64,000 nucleotides of DNA from Flectonema sp. DT1601 (GCA_964019425.1 OZ025829.1:620001-684000), one strand, 5' to 3'; positions 49,511 through 59,546 are shown, numbered from the stretch's first letter. Program-made: numbers and translations. Notes: generated from the letters alone by a model not told the origin.

Positions 49511-52500
49511 ATGGCGTTTGGCGGGGGTTTCGGAGGTGGTGGCTTCGGAAGTGGATTTGGCCAACAACAACAGCAACAACCCGCCTTTGGTGGGGGCATG
49601 GGTGGTAACTTTGGGCAACAAAGCGGCGGCTCCTTTGGCGCTGGGGCTTTAGGCCAGCCGGGGAATACCGCAGCTTTTGGCCAGGGGAACACTTTTGGTT
49701 CATCTGCCTCTCCATTCGGTTCTGCTGGGGGAGGTCAATCCATGGGCGTGGCAAATAGCGGAACCCGGATTGGAGGTCTCCCCGAGGCCTATTTTCAACC
49801 AGTAGTTATTGATAAGCAACATTATCACACAATAACCTGGTTGCCTGAATATCGTGCTAATAAACACATTTCTATTGATATGATACATTGGGAATTTTAT
49901 CGTAAACAGAACAACATTCCTCAGGGCGGGCCACCAGGTTCACTCATGCAGCAGATTGCTCAGCAATTTCCTCAGCAGCAGCAGGCTGGTACGGGCATGG
50001 CTGGCGGAACATTTGGACGTAGCACGGGGGGAATGTTTGGGGCAGGAGGTGGCGGACTTGGAGGATCGACTCCCTTTGGTGGAGGTGGAGGTGGAGGTGG
50101 CTTCGGTTCAGCAGCCGGCGGTGGTGGTGGGATGGGTGCATTCGGTTCGATGGGAGGCGGTGGATTTCAGCAGCAGCAGCAGCAGCAGCAACAACCATTC
50201 GGAGGTGGCGGGTTCGGTGCTTCATCTGCTGCATTTGGAGGTGGTGGCTTTGGGGCTTCCTCTTCAGGCTTCGGCGGTGGTTTTGGAGGTGGAGGAGCAG
50301 GAGGTTTCGGTGCTGCTTCATCAGCCACAGCTTTCGGAGGTGGTGGTTTTGGTCAACAACCGCAACAGTCACCGTTCGGAGGTGCCGGTGGAGGATTCGG
50401 AGCTGGTGGATTTGGTCAACAACAGCAGCAACCTAATCAATTCGGACAGCAACCACAACAACAACAACAACAAGGTGCCTTTGGAGGTGGTGGATTCGGT
50501 CAGCAACCACAGCAACAACAAGGTGCTTTCGGAGGTGGATTTGGTCAGCAGCCACAACAACAACAAGGTGGCTTTGGCCAGCAGCAGCAGTCACCCTTCG
50601 GGGGCGGCGGCGGTTTTGGAGCTACCACTTCTCAACAAGGATTCGGAGGTGGTTTTGGTGGCGGTGGATTTGGAGCATCATCAGCTGCGCCATTCGGAGG
50701 GGGCGGTTTTGGAGCGTCCCAATCAGGTGCTAATCCTTTTGGAGGTGGGGGTCTTGGCGGTGGATTTGGAGCATCGTCCTCGCAACAGGCCGGCTTCGGG
50801 GGAGCAGGAGGGTTTGGTGGTGGAGGCTTTGGAGCAGGAGCGGGAGCAGGAGGCTTTGGTGGTGGATTTGGAGCCTCCTCATCATCTACTGGATTTGGCG
50901 CAGGAGGGGGCTTTGGTGGGGGAGGCTTAGGACAACAGTCGGCAGGAGGTTTCGGAGCTCCAGCAGGAGGAGGTTTCGGAGCTCCAGCGGGAGGAGGTTT
51001 CGGAGCTCCAGCAGGGGGAGGTTTCGGAGCCTTTGGTCAATCCTCATCAGCAGCCGGGTTTGGAGGTCTCGGCGGGCAACAGTCTGCAGGAGGTTTTGGC
51101 GGTTTCGGAGCATCATCAACCCCAGCATTTGGAGGTGGATTTGGCCAAAGTTCAGCCAGCGCTGGCTTTGGAGGAGGATTTGGTCAAACACCCGGAGGAG
51201 GATTTGGTGCATCTTCGGGAGGATTCGGCGGGTTTGGTGCGAAAGCAGCAGCTCCTGCCTTCGGGTATGTTTTACTTGTTATTCTTTAGAGGATGACTTC
51301 TTTACATCTCACATTTTTTAAATTTAGCTATCTGTTCCATATAAAATTAAAACAGTGCTGCCGGTGGATTTGGTCAACCTTCAACTGGTGGTGGGTTCGG
51401 AGGAGGAGGAGGATTTGGAAGTTTTGGTCAGTCTTCAGCCCCGCAAGCTAATTTTGGTGGTTTTGGAGCTGCTCCGCAAAACCCTGCGGGAGTCCTTCCT
51501 CAGCCTCTTCTGTCTCAACAGAACACACCACTTGCATTCGATAGCGCGCTCACTAACCCGTATGGTGTTGACTTTGTTAAGCCTGTAACTCTCCCTGGAG
51601 ATGCTGATGGAAAGGATAAAGGAATTGTTTCTGTTGATGTAATTCCAAGTGTTGTCAGTCAAAGTCCTCTTAAACCCCGTCAACGAGCTTCAAGCTACAG
51701 CGTACGGAATAGCACACTTGCTTCGGCGCTGACACCGAACGCGGGATTAAATATTAGCGACAACTCACCTCAATTGATATGGACATTACAAGGTACAAAT
51801 GGTGATAGAGTTGGATGGGATGGAGGAAGAGGAAATATGTCTTCAGCTACTGGTACGGCAGCTTCAATGGGAATCGTTCATCCAACCAGAACAGGAACTA
51901 CACAAACATCTGTACTACTGGAGACACCTTATGTTGGTGCTGGAGGTGTTCCATTAACTACACCTTTTAGAACGCCTCAGTCTAGACCAAAGTTCACAAG
52001 GGTTTCAAAGGCTCTTCCTGGTAGCAACCCTCCAGGTATCTCTTTTGATGATGACGCGATTCGTCAGGATACTCTTGTTGAAAGACAGTCAACCATTCCT
52101 GTTGATTCTTTCGCAGCTGAAATAACTAAAGAAGAAAAATGTATCATCCAATTTTCAGAAAATTCAAAATACACCTGCTCACCATCTATTGCAGAGCTCA
52201 GGTCAAGGACGCAAGAAGAGCTTACCAGTGTTGATGATTTCTGTATTTCAATACCTGGAGAGATGGAGTTAAAGTACTTAGCACCTGTTGACTTGTCGGG
52301 TCTGAAGTTTCCTATCGATGAAGTAATAGTAATGGACAGTGAAGATAAAACTATCGATTTCTACCCTGATGTTATCTACGCTGTTAAACCAAAACCAGGA
52401 AGTGGTCTTAACGTTATAGTTGAAGTATCAATGTATAACATGCACCCTGATATTCCACAAAAGGACCTTGAAGTATGTAGTCATTAGTTGTACGATCATC

Positions 52501-52774
52501 AAAACCGAAAACAAAAAAATAATAATAATAATCAGGATACATGTACTACTTTTGGACACGAGTTCACTAGCTTCAGAAATGGAACCTGGGTATTCATTGT
52601 TCTCACACCTGCGACTACTATGTATGATTATTTTTTTATATATTTGGCAGAACTATTCATCTCTGATTGGAAAAAAAAATAAAATAAATCACAAACAGTA
52701 ACGATGCACGGGATCAACAGCGCACATCTACGGCTTCTCCACCACCAGTCATCTCTGGATCACCGTCAAAGTAG
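49511..52774 (+). CDS. NUP98: Nup98-type FG nucleoporin with GLEBS motif and C-terminal APD
   Basis: Four exons, 49511-51264, 51356-52472, 52536-52621 and 52699-52774, total 1010 residues. Residues 1-90 and 150-640 are Gly/Gln-rich FG repeats (FGGGGFG, GFGQQ, GFGASS) that form the transport barrier. A GLEBS-like helix lies at about 104-135 (TITWLPEYRANKHISIDMIH), the binding site for Gle2/Rae1. A linker follows, then a domain from about 856 matching the Nup98 autoproteolytic domain: YTCSPSIAELRSRTQEELTS, VDDFCISIPGEMELKYLAPVDL, DEVIVMDSE and FRNGTWVFIVLTPATT. The usual His-Phe-Ser cleavage site after GxWxF is absent (LTPATT), so self-cleavage is unlikely. Introns of 91, 63 and 77 bp share the local A-rich-CAG 3' end. 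Localised to the nuclear pore. Reading past the TAG stays in frame into a hydrophobic segment (52775-52945). Confidence 0.9.
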
Positions 52775-53563
52775 TTTGTAGCAGTAGTTGGTTTTGAAAA
52801 CGATGTTCAGACAACTACACTGCATACGCAGAAGAAGTCATTCTATAATAGAAGTGGCGGTAGTCTGACTTCTGGTTTAATAGCTTACTGTGCTATATTA
52901 GCAGCTTTGGTATCACTTATTTATCTGACGACAGACCCTTATTAGAGGCTGTATACTTACATCTCTGTTTGTTGAGTTGAGGTTCTACTACAAACATTAT
53001 TAGATGTTTTTTTTTTTTTTTTGTCGTCATCGGTAAAAAAGATAGAAAGGAAACTTTTTTAAGAATGAAATATAAAAAAGAAGGAAAAAAATAAAATGAA
53101 CCAAAAAAAAAAAAAAACTTGGAGAAAGAATACAAAAAAAAAAAAAATAAAAATAAAAATAACACCGACTACTACTAGTGGTGTATTTATTCTTTTCGTC
53201 AGTCAACGCAATCTGGTTCACCAGCTGTATTATTCGTGTTGTCTCTTCGGCTGGTTGTCTTAGCAAATCTTTCCAACAGCGATTTTAAGAGAGATGCAGT
53301 TCGGTATATCCCGTCAGCCTTAGCTAAACCATAACAATCCTAATAAGATTGGGTCAGTTAGTTACGTTGCTGTTGCCTCGTAGCTCTCTATGGAGGTAGC
53401 TAGGTGCGTTCATTAGTTTAAGCGCGATGCCCAATACACAATGTGGTGAGATCTTTAAAAAAAACTGTTGTATCAAAAAAGCAATGTACTATTCTCACCC
53501 GTCAGCAAACTTGTACCACAAAAAAAAAAAAAAAAAAAAAAAAATTATGTATTAAGAGAAAAG
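52775..53563 (+). other. Spacer with a short hydrophobic frame and leader acceptor
   Basis: From 52775 to 52945 one frame, in phase with the preceding Nup98 exon but after its TAG, encodes SFYNRSGGSLTSGLIAYC followed by a ~20-residue membrane-like stretch ending YLTTDPY. A second frame starts at ATG 52803 (21 codons, Arg-rich, presequence-like). Neither makes a standard gene. Later: A/T runs, then CTATTCTCACCCGTCAG ending 53505, acceptor for the next gene, followed by a 25-nt A-run. Confidence 0.45.
53547..53555 (+). promoter_or_regulatory. Two-codon upstream ORF in the leader of the PsbP-like gene
   Basis: ATG TAT TAA lies between the leader acceptor (53505) and the main ATG (53564), directly after the A-run. 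It is the first ATG of the processed mRNA and would need leaky scanning or reinitiation to reach the main start 8 nt later. Confidence 0.45.
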
Positions 53564-55466
53564 ATGGTAGGAGAATTAATTATGTCGCGGCATAGAACGG
53601 TAATCGCGACTGCTGCAGCTGTCTTAAGCAGCTGTTTTGGTTGTTGGTTGTGTGTTAAAATTCGTAAAAAGAAAACAATTACGAACAAAGAATTGGAAGA
53701 AGAAACTAAAATATTTGAATGGCGAGAACCCAGAATGGGTTTGATACTAAAGTATGATGAGAAACTAATGCTCATGAGACATCCTATTCATAGAAGGGTT
53801 CCTTTTGCTGTTATTGAGTTCGATTTGGTGGCTGAAGAGAATGTTGAGTCTGCGATTGGAGCAGCTATCACTGTTCAAGTTCACGATACTACTGACACTG
53901 GACATTCATCGTTAGAGGAATACGTTACAAGAAGTCTTGAAGCTCTGGAAGAACTTGAAGACGAGGCGCTAGATATCAGTGATCTCCGAGAAACAAAAGT
54001 ATCGCACCAACACGCGTTACAATTCTGCTACAATTGCGTTGATGGTGATGGTGTCACTCGAAAAGTCTGGTCAGTCGTAACTTCATATAAAAATGCAGTC
54101 TACAGCATTAGTTATTCTAGCCCAGCTTCATCATTCTCATCCCTTCAGCTGGTTCAGAATTTTACAAATCAAATAAAATTCACTCCGTTAGCTGAATCTG
54201 ACTCAGCTTTGATATTCACAGATCCAAAACACGGAGTTACTTTACAAGTTCCAGTATCAATATATCATGTTGAGTCAACACCTGCGACTGGTGGTCGTTC
54301 TTGGAGGGAAATCGTTCAATTTTCAACTGTTGAACGTCCTGAAGGAGGTGCTAGCATTCTTCGATTGGATGCAGAACCAGCAGATCTTCCAATAATTGAT
54401 GTGGGTGAATCGTCAGGGTTTGTAAGCCCTCCAAGAGATAGAAGACAAAAGAGTGTTGTCGCTAGTCTAAGATACGCTGCTCAACTATATCGACAACAAG
54501 TTCTACAAGATATGATTAACGTGGATGATATTTTATGGGCAAGACTCGACGTCAGTGAATTGTCAGATGGAACTCAACTCCTCATCCCAAATGAAAAAGG
54601 CCGTCGGGTATCAAAAGACATTATATCCTCATTCACGAGATCATTAGTACTTCGAGGCCCTGAAGAACTTAATGCGGTTGCGTTTTGTTATTATAAAACA
54701 TGTGCGAATAACACAACATTATGCTTCATCGTGTATATGTGGCTTCATCTGGGTACACTATTTGTTTTATCAACCGTCTGTCACAGTGATGAGCGAGCAT
54801 CAGTAGCGAAATCAATTCATAACGTAGCTAACAATATGCGCTATGGTGAGAAGCATGGCCAGAGTATGTTTTTTTTTATGAATTTTCTTTTTATGTACTA
54901 TGATTCAAAACTGATATAAAAAAAAAAAAACAGCGAGCTGTTTGCAATATTACAGTCCGGCTCATAATTTCTCGTTAGTACTTCCAACTGAGTTGAGGGT
55001 TTTTGAGCCATTTATTGGAGATCCTTACGTGGTGTTCTGTCTGCCTTCATCATCAAGACTTTTGCATGGACCTGACACAGAGAAAAGAGGTAAACTGTTA
55101 AGAGAGTTTTATATTCAAGTCAGAGTGTTGGATGCTGCTGAGGGAGGTAATGATTTGCAAGAAACTCTTGTGAGTGAGATGACTGAATTAGCAGGTCAGG
55201 AAGCGATTTTTCATTCATCAGCGCTGACGTATTTGGCGTCGGAACCTGCTCTTCAGATTGTTTTCACGTCGGAATCAGAACCATATCAGGGATGTCGAGA
55301 TTTAGCTATGCCTCCTCCGGGTAAGGCAACCATTCTTCGAATGATCGCTTTTCGAAGTCATCAAAAGATTTTAATCGAATTCGTGGCTTCTGTTAACTAC
55401 TTTCCACTGTTAGTGGACACGGTGTTTTCTGATATCTTAAAATCATTTAATTTCGAAGTAAAGTAA
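53564..55466 (+). CDS. Membrane-anchored protein with PsbP/Mog1-like repeats
   Basis: Two exons, 53564-54863 and 54934-55466, give 610 residues. Residues ~11-30 (TVIATAAAVLSSCFGCWLCV) form one membrane segment followed by KIRKKK, so the bulk likely faces the cytosol or an organelle lumen. Three similar alpha/beta units of 130-200 residues follow; each shows the outline of a PsbP/Mog1-type fold: a Y/D-x-x-G-x-L-x-P start, an I-x-F strand, a central E...Y region, and an ending such as QLVQNFTNQIKF or DTVFSDILKSFNF. The third unit is exon 2 (YYSPAHNFSLVLPTELRVFE). The function is unknown; in kinetoplastids and relatives related proteins are uncharacterised. The intron (70 bp) starts GTATGT and ends A13-CAG. 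The start follows acceptor 53505; codons before 53564 cross an A-run. Confidence 0.6.
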
Positions 55467-55910
55467 AAAGCTCTTTTTTTTTTTTTTTTTTTGATGACGT
55501 GAACTGTGCCATAACATTTAATTATAACTGATTTTAGTTCATTCTTTTTTTTTTTTTTTTTTTTTTTTTTCCATTGTAAAACGATAGTATCGTGGGTCTT
55601 TGTAGGGATCCTCACTGTTTTCCAAAAAAAGAAAAAAAAGAAATTGCCGTGTTGTGAGTTTCCGTGGCCTCACTAGGCTGTTTTTGTAACACGTTGGACT
55701 GTTCTTTCAGTGATTCCTCTTTTGTAGTTCTCTTTTTTTATTATTATTATTTTTTTTTTTTGTACTGCAGTCGTCGCTGAAAATGTGGTTAATGTGATAT
55801 TTTCATAAATCGCTCTTTTTTTTTTTCCTTTTAATGTACTTCGTTACCAGAGGAAACAGTATTATAAAACGCTCTTTATAAAATGACTGAAATATTATGA
55901 TAGAGAAGTG
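55467..55910. other. Intergenic region and polymerase eta leader
   Basis: T-runs (55474-55492, 55544-55570), then TTTTTCCTTTTAATGTACTTCGTTACCAG ending 55850, a plausible acceptor. The leader after it holds two tiny upstream ORFs. Confidence 0.45.
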
Positions 55911-55911
55911 A
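55883..55911 (+). promoter_or_regulatory. Chain of two upstream ORFs overlapping the polymerase eta start
   Basis: First uORF 55883-55900 (ATG ACT GAA ATA TTA TGA); its stop overlaps the ATG of the second, 55897-55911 (ATG ATA GAG AAG TGA), whose stop in turn shares its A with the polymerase ATG at 55911. Each stop-start overlap would place a terminating ribosome on the next start. Valid if the mRNA begins at the acceptor at 55850. Confidence 0.5.
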
Positions 55912-57395
55912 TGGAAATTTCTCATTCAGAACTACATCAACTCCGAAAGCAAGTTGTGATTCATATAGATATGGATTGTTTTTTTGTACAAGTAGAACAA
56001 CAACTTAAACCTTCTTTAAAAGGCAAACCCGTATGCGTACGGCAATATACCCAGCAGAGTACCTTAATAGCTGTAAGCTATGAAGCACGTAGCAAGGGCA
56101 TCAAACGAGGTATGCTTCCGGATGAAGCTCGAGAGTTGTGTAGTGATGCTGTAGTCATTCAGGTTGATAGCAAGAATGGCAAGGCCGATTTACAGAAATA
56201 TAGAGATGCGTCAAAGAAGGTATTCAGCATCTTGACTAGAAACACAAAACACATTGTTGAGAGACTCTCTATTGATGAAGGGTTTCTAGATGTTACGAAT
56301 ACGGTTCAAAAAACATTGAAAGATATTAAAAAATGCGAACAAGAAGAATTTAATACGATCCAGATCGATTCCGACTCAAGCTCCGAAGAAGAGAGAAATC
56401 TCAAGATTGACTTTCATCAAAAGAATCTTCCACCGAACACACTATTATATGGTCTGAATGACTATGAGTTTACTGTTGAGGAATATCCGTATTTTATAGC
56501 AGCGCAAGTAGCGCATTCAATAAGAACTGAAATAAAAGAAACCCTGGGATACACATGTAGTTGTGGTATTGCGAACAATAAAGTATTGGCCAAGCTTGCT
56601 ACTGGTCACAACAAACCTGATGGTCAAACAGTGTTTTTACAAAAATCTGTAGACGAGCTTCTATCATCGACACCGATTTCTAAAATACCATCATTAGGAG
56701 GGAAACTTGGAGAGAAAATTGTATCTGAATATGATTGTTGTAATGTGATTGATTTGCGACAGTATTCTCGAACTGAACTGCAGAATTTTTTCGGTACCAC
56801 AACTGGAGATTTTCTTCATTACATATCATTCGGTTACAGTACGAAAAAAGTTACTAAGAGAGAACTCCCTAAAGTCATCGGTTGTTCAAAGAATTTTCCA
56901 AACCTGAAACGAGATCAAGTCAGCTACTGGATACAATCACTCTCTAATGAAATTGCAGAACGCGTTGATGCAGATATATCTGAAAATAATAGATATCCAC
57001 TTTCTCTTGGTCTTGGGATATATTTACGTAAGGGTGCCATAACGTTTGAGAAGCAAACAGCTGATGAATTGAAAATAACGAAGAATAGGCACATAACTAA
57101 ATCAAAGCTGTTAACCGAAACTACGACTAATCCTTCGGAACTCTGCAACCATTTAATGGAGCTTTACAGAATAATAGGATCTCCAGATCCAGTTTCAGCA
57201 ATTGGAATAAGTTATTCAAGTTTTCACAGTGGAAAGATAAAAAAGTCAAGAACCATGGAATCGTTTGTTATAAAAAAACAAAAAACAACTGAACAAGATG
57301 ATGATATTATTTGCACTGGTTGGAAACCTGCTCCCGACCAAACAAATAATTCGAAAACCACATCCAGTGAAGTAGAAGTTATTGATTTATGTTAA
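55911..57395 (+). CDS. POLH: DNA polymerase eta (Y-family translesion polymerase)
   Basis: 494 residues, one exon. VVIHIDMDCFFVQVEQQLKP with Asp20, and ERLSIDEGFLDVT with Asp122 and Glu123, give the three metal-binding acids. TLIAVSYEARSKGIKRGM and DEARELC fit the fingers; GYTCSCGIANNKVLAKLATG and HNKPDGQT with KIPSLGGKLGEKI are palm/thumb signatures typical of eta (Rad30) rather than kappa or iota. A little-finger domain follows (to ~440). TMESFVIKK (residues ~444-452) resembles the PCNA-binding (PIP) end of eta, MxSF(F). No UBZ finger is present, as in some protists. It copies past UV photoproducts in the nucleus. A GTG codon just before (55908) keeps the frame open, but ATG 55911 is the natural start; the leader carries two tiny uORFs. 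Confidence 0.92.
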   Translation: MEISHSELHQLRKQVVIHIDMDCFFVQVEQQLKPSLKGKPVCVRQYTQQSTLIAVSYEARSKGIKRGMLPDEARELCSDAVVIQVDSKNGKADLQKYRDASKKVFSILTRNTKHIVERLSIDEGFLDVTNTVQKTLKDIKKCEQEEFNTIQIDSDSSSEEERNLKIDFHQKNLPPNTLLYGLNDYEFTVEEYPYFIAAQVAHSIRTEIKETLGYTCSCGIANNKVLAKLATGHNKPDGQTVFLQKSVDELLSSTPISKIPSLGGKLGEKIVSEYDCCNVIDLRQYSRTELQNFFGTTTGDFLHYISFGYSTKKVTKRELPKVIGCSKNFPNLKRDQVSYWIQSLSNEIAERVDADISENNRYPLSLGLGIYLRKGAITFEKQTADELKITKNRHITKSKLLTETTTNPSELCNHLMELYRIIGSPDPVSAIGISYSSFHSGKIKKSRTMESFVIKKQKTTEQDDDIICTGWKPAPDQTNNSKTTSSEVEVIDLC

Positions 57396-57540
57396 GTCAC
57401 TCAATAGAATATATCGACGCAGTTATTGTGTTTACTTTTTTTTTTTTTTTTTTTTTTGAGGTTTTCAACCTCCGACAACAACAGCAACATAATATTAACC
57501 ATCCCTAACACTATATTATAATTCTCTTTCTTCAGATTTC

Positions 57541-57561
57541 ATGATACTAATACAAAGCTAA
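57541..57561 (+). promoter_or_regulatory. Six-codon upstream ORF in the leader of the PH-like gene
   Basis: ATG ATA CTA ATA CAA AGC TAA lies 5 nt after the leader acceptor (AATTCTCTTTCTTCAG, ending 57535) and 17 nt before the main ATG at 57579. Confidence 0.4.
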
Positions 57562-57578
57562 CAAGTACCAGTATCGAT

Positions 57579-58712
57579 ATGATACTTCCTGACGTCGGTC
57601 TGACCGACTCCTTCGACTCGATCGACATGCTGGTGGCTCATCGCAGGAATGCTAAAGAAAATAAAGAAGCAAAAACACCAACAAGCAGCCATTTATCACC
57701 ACACGGAGGCTTTAGACGTAAGAGTAGTTTCATGGCTGGAACAATGAAATTGCAGAGTACTGGAAAGGAATTTTGGAAATCAGAAGGAGACTATGACAAG
57801 CTGGGTTGGGAAGGAAGGCCAATCGAAGAATTTATTGAAAAAGGTGAATCTGAATTGCTATTTACAGGAAGAGGTTCGTTCTCTCCACCGCCACATGACA
57901 GTCTCCAACCAGGAAAGATTATAATCACACAGAACACTTTATATATAATAAGCGATACAAGAGACCTGCTTTTAGCTTCACTTCCGATCTCATCCCTCGA
58001 ACGACTCTCCTCATTCAGTGACCACGACTTAGTCATAGCATCCAGTCCTGACACAGAACTGTTGTTGCTACTAGACCCTGCTTATGCATCATTCTTTGAG
58101 GAATATATAAGCAACGTTTTTACATCGATAAGAGAAATTCACGAATCTGCATCGAAATATGCGACAAAAACAGAACTACATCCACAAATATGTAAAACAA
58201 TTGGAATAAAGACATCGTATAACGTAACCGGAAGAGATGAATCAGGAGGTTCTCCATCGGCTGATAAGAAAGATAGAGATAGAGCATTTGAAGAGAATGT
58301 GAAATTTAATAGACTACAATATTTATATAAAAATGAAGGGGCGATTGCTATTTCGGATATGTACAATAGAGAAACGAAGTCTCATGCGAAGAGATCTGGT
58401 TTGCTGACGAATGTGTTTTTCAATTCTTCTGATTGGAAATTGAAAATCACAGAACTCCTCGAACAGGTGGTAACGATTGAAAAACAACAAAATGTCAATC
58501 CCGCTCAACTACTTGAAATCTATGAAGCAATCATAACTATACTTGAGAGGGCAACTGAAGAGATAAAAACTCCATCTTTGTTGGAAAGCAGCTGTAGACT
58601 CCTCCACCACAGTAGGAGGGAAGTATCAAAAATCCAGGGAATCTTAGCAAAGGGTAAACTACTAAACCAACATCACGCTGACTATGATGAGCCTGATTCC
58701 CTTGACCTGTAA
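57579..58712 (+). CDS. Hypothetical protein with a PH/TH1-like domain
   Basis: 377 residues. Residues 1-75 are Ser/Lys-rich. About 85-190 hold a beta-rich segment (LLFTGRGSFSPP, KIIITQNTLYIISDTRDLLL, SLPISSLERLSSFSDHDLVI, LLLLLDPAYASFFEEYISNVFTSI) whose last helix and strand order resemble PH-like or myosin TH1 domains, which bind phosphoinositides or proteins. The remaining part is helical (WKLKITELLEQVVTIEKQQN; LEIYEAIITILERATEEI). Function unknown. The stop is TAA inside CTGTAAGTG; GTAAGT is a good 5' splice site and an AG at 58784 would lead to a short alternative end (LLHGQLIGRV), but that site lacks the A-run seen before every other cis acceptor here, so I keep the unspliced stop. Start after acceptor 57535. 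Confidence 0.6.
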   Translation: MILPDVGLTDSFDSIDMLVAHRRNAKENKEAKTPTSSHLSPHGGFRRKSSFMAGTMKLQSTGKEFWKSEGDYDKLGWEGRPIEEFIEKGESELLFTGRGSFSPPPHDSLQPGKIIITQNTLYIISDTRDLLLASLPISSLERLSSFSDHDLVIASSPDTELLLLLDPAYASFFEEYISNVFTSIREIHESASKYATKTELHPQICKTIGIKTSYNVTGRDESGGSPSADKKDRDRAFEENVKFNRLQYLYKNEGAIAISDMYNRETKSHAKRSGLLTNVFFNSSDWKLKITELLEQVVTIEKQQNVNPAQLLEIYEAIITILERATEEIKTPSLLESSCRLLHHSRREVSKIQGILAKGKLLNQHHADYDEPDSLDL

Positions 58713-59156
58713 GTGTTGTTTAGTTTTTAATGGAGGGCAGCAGGTAACAATTTGATTATTAGTTTTGTTTTATTACAATATTAGACTACACGGCCAACTA
58801 ATCGGGCGTGTTTAACGTCGTCATTATTCTTTCGGTTTCTTTTTTTTTTTTTTTTTTTTGGGAAAACTCCAAAATCCCAACACAAAGTTTCCGAAAAACT
58901 TGTGTGTTCGTATTAGATATTTTCCCTTCACTTTCACTTTGTAGACCGTTCGTTGTATTGTTCTATGGGATTGGTTCCGAAGAGTTTTTTTTTTTTTTTT
59001 TTTGGTAACCGTTCAGCATCTTTTAATTTATTTTCTAAAAGATTATAAAAAAGTAATAAATGACAAAACACCATAATCACTGTTTTCGTTAACAGATTTT
59101 GTTTATCGTTTTTTATGTTAATGTGATACAAAATTCATTCCACCAACATAACAGAA
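58713..59156. other. Intergenic region
   Basis: T-runs (58838-58859, 58985-59003) and an acceptor TTCATTCCACCAACATAACAG ending 59154, two nucleotides before the copper transporter ATG. No other signal. Confidence 0.5.
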
Positions 59157-59546
59157 ATGAATATGATGCCAATGACTTTCGAATGGGGATACCAAGTAAC
59201 CATCTTATTTAATGGATGGGAAACAACAACCATGTTTGAGTACTTAATAGCGTGTGTTCTTGTCATGGGATGTGGTTTTGCAATGCAAGTCTGTCGTTCA
59301 TGTGTAACCGGAACACATTATGGTCCAGAGGATAAGTTAGCAGTCACATTGATGTTTGGAGTATTGCTATCTCTGTCTTATATTCTGATGCTTATTATGA
59401 TGACGTATAATATTGGATTGTTTTTTTCTGTAATTGCTGGTCAGATGATTGGATTTTACTCAACTATGAATCCTGCGGATGGACTTGCTCTGTCCCCTTC
59501 AAGTCATGCTGGGGGATGTCGGTCTTGTGAGCTTCATGGACACTAA
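59157..59546 (+). CDS. Ctr-family high-affinity copper transporter
   Basis: 129 residues with three membrane segments (about 26-46, 60-83 and 87-104). The N-terminus MNMMPMTFEWGYQVTILFNGW has the Met cluster and the W...ILF..W pattern of Ctr/SLC31 proteins. Membrane segment 2 carries M78-x3-M82, the pore-lining selectivity ring, and segment 3 carries G95-x3-G99, the helix-packing motif of the trimer. The C-terminus ends CRSCELHGH, a Cys/His copper-handling tail. Such trimers import Cu(I) across the plasma or vacuolar membrane. The short extracellular part (few Mets) is typical of smaller protist Ctrs. The leader between the acceptor (59154) and the ATG is only 2 nt, so nearly all of the 5' UTR would be the leader itself. 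No intron. Confidence 0.88.
   Translation: MNMMPMTFEWGYQVTILFNGWETTTMFEYLIACVLVMGCGFAMQVCRSCVTGTHYGPEDKLAVTLMFGVLLSLSYILMLIMMTYNIGLFFSVIAGQMIGFYSTMNPADGLALSPSSHAGGCRSCELHGH

Noticed and set aside
49494-51212. Alternative-frame ORFs over the FG repeats, both strands (up to 324 codons)
   Set aside because: Gly/Gln-rich repeats leave several frames open; only one frame has FG repeats, GLEBS and joins the C-terminal domain through exact splice phases.
52767-52784. A 14-nt GT-AG 'intron' that would remove the Nup98 stop and join the hydrophobic frame
   Set aside because: Far too short for a spliceosomal intron and the resulting phase does not continue the downstream frame properly.
58709-58784. 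A 14th intron at the end of the PH-like gene (GTAAGT...ATTAG)
   Set aside because: The 3' side lacks the A-rich tract shared by all other cis-introns and the added exon is only nine residues; kept as an alternative only.
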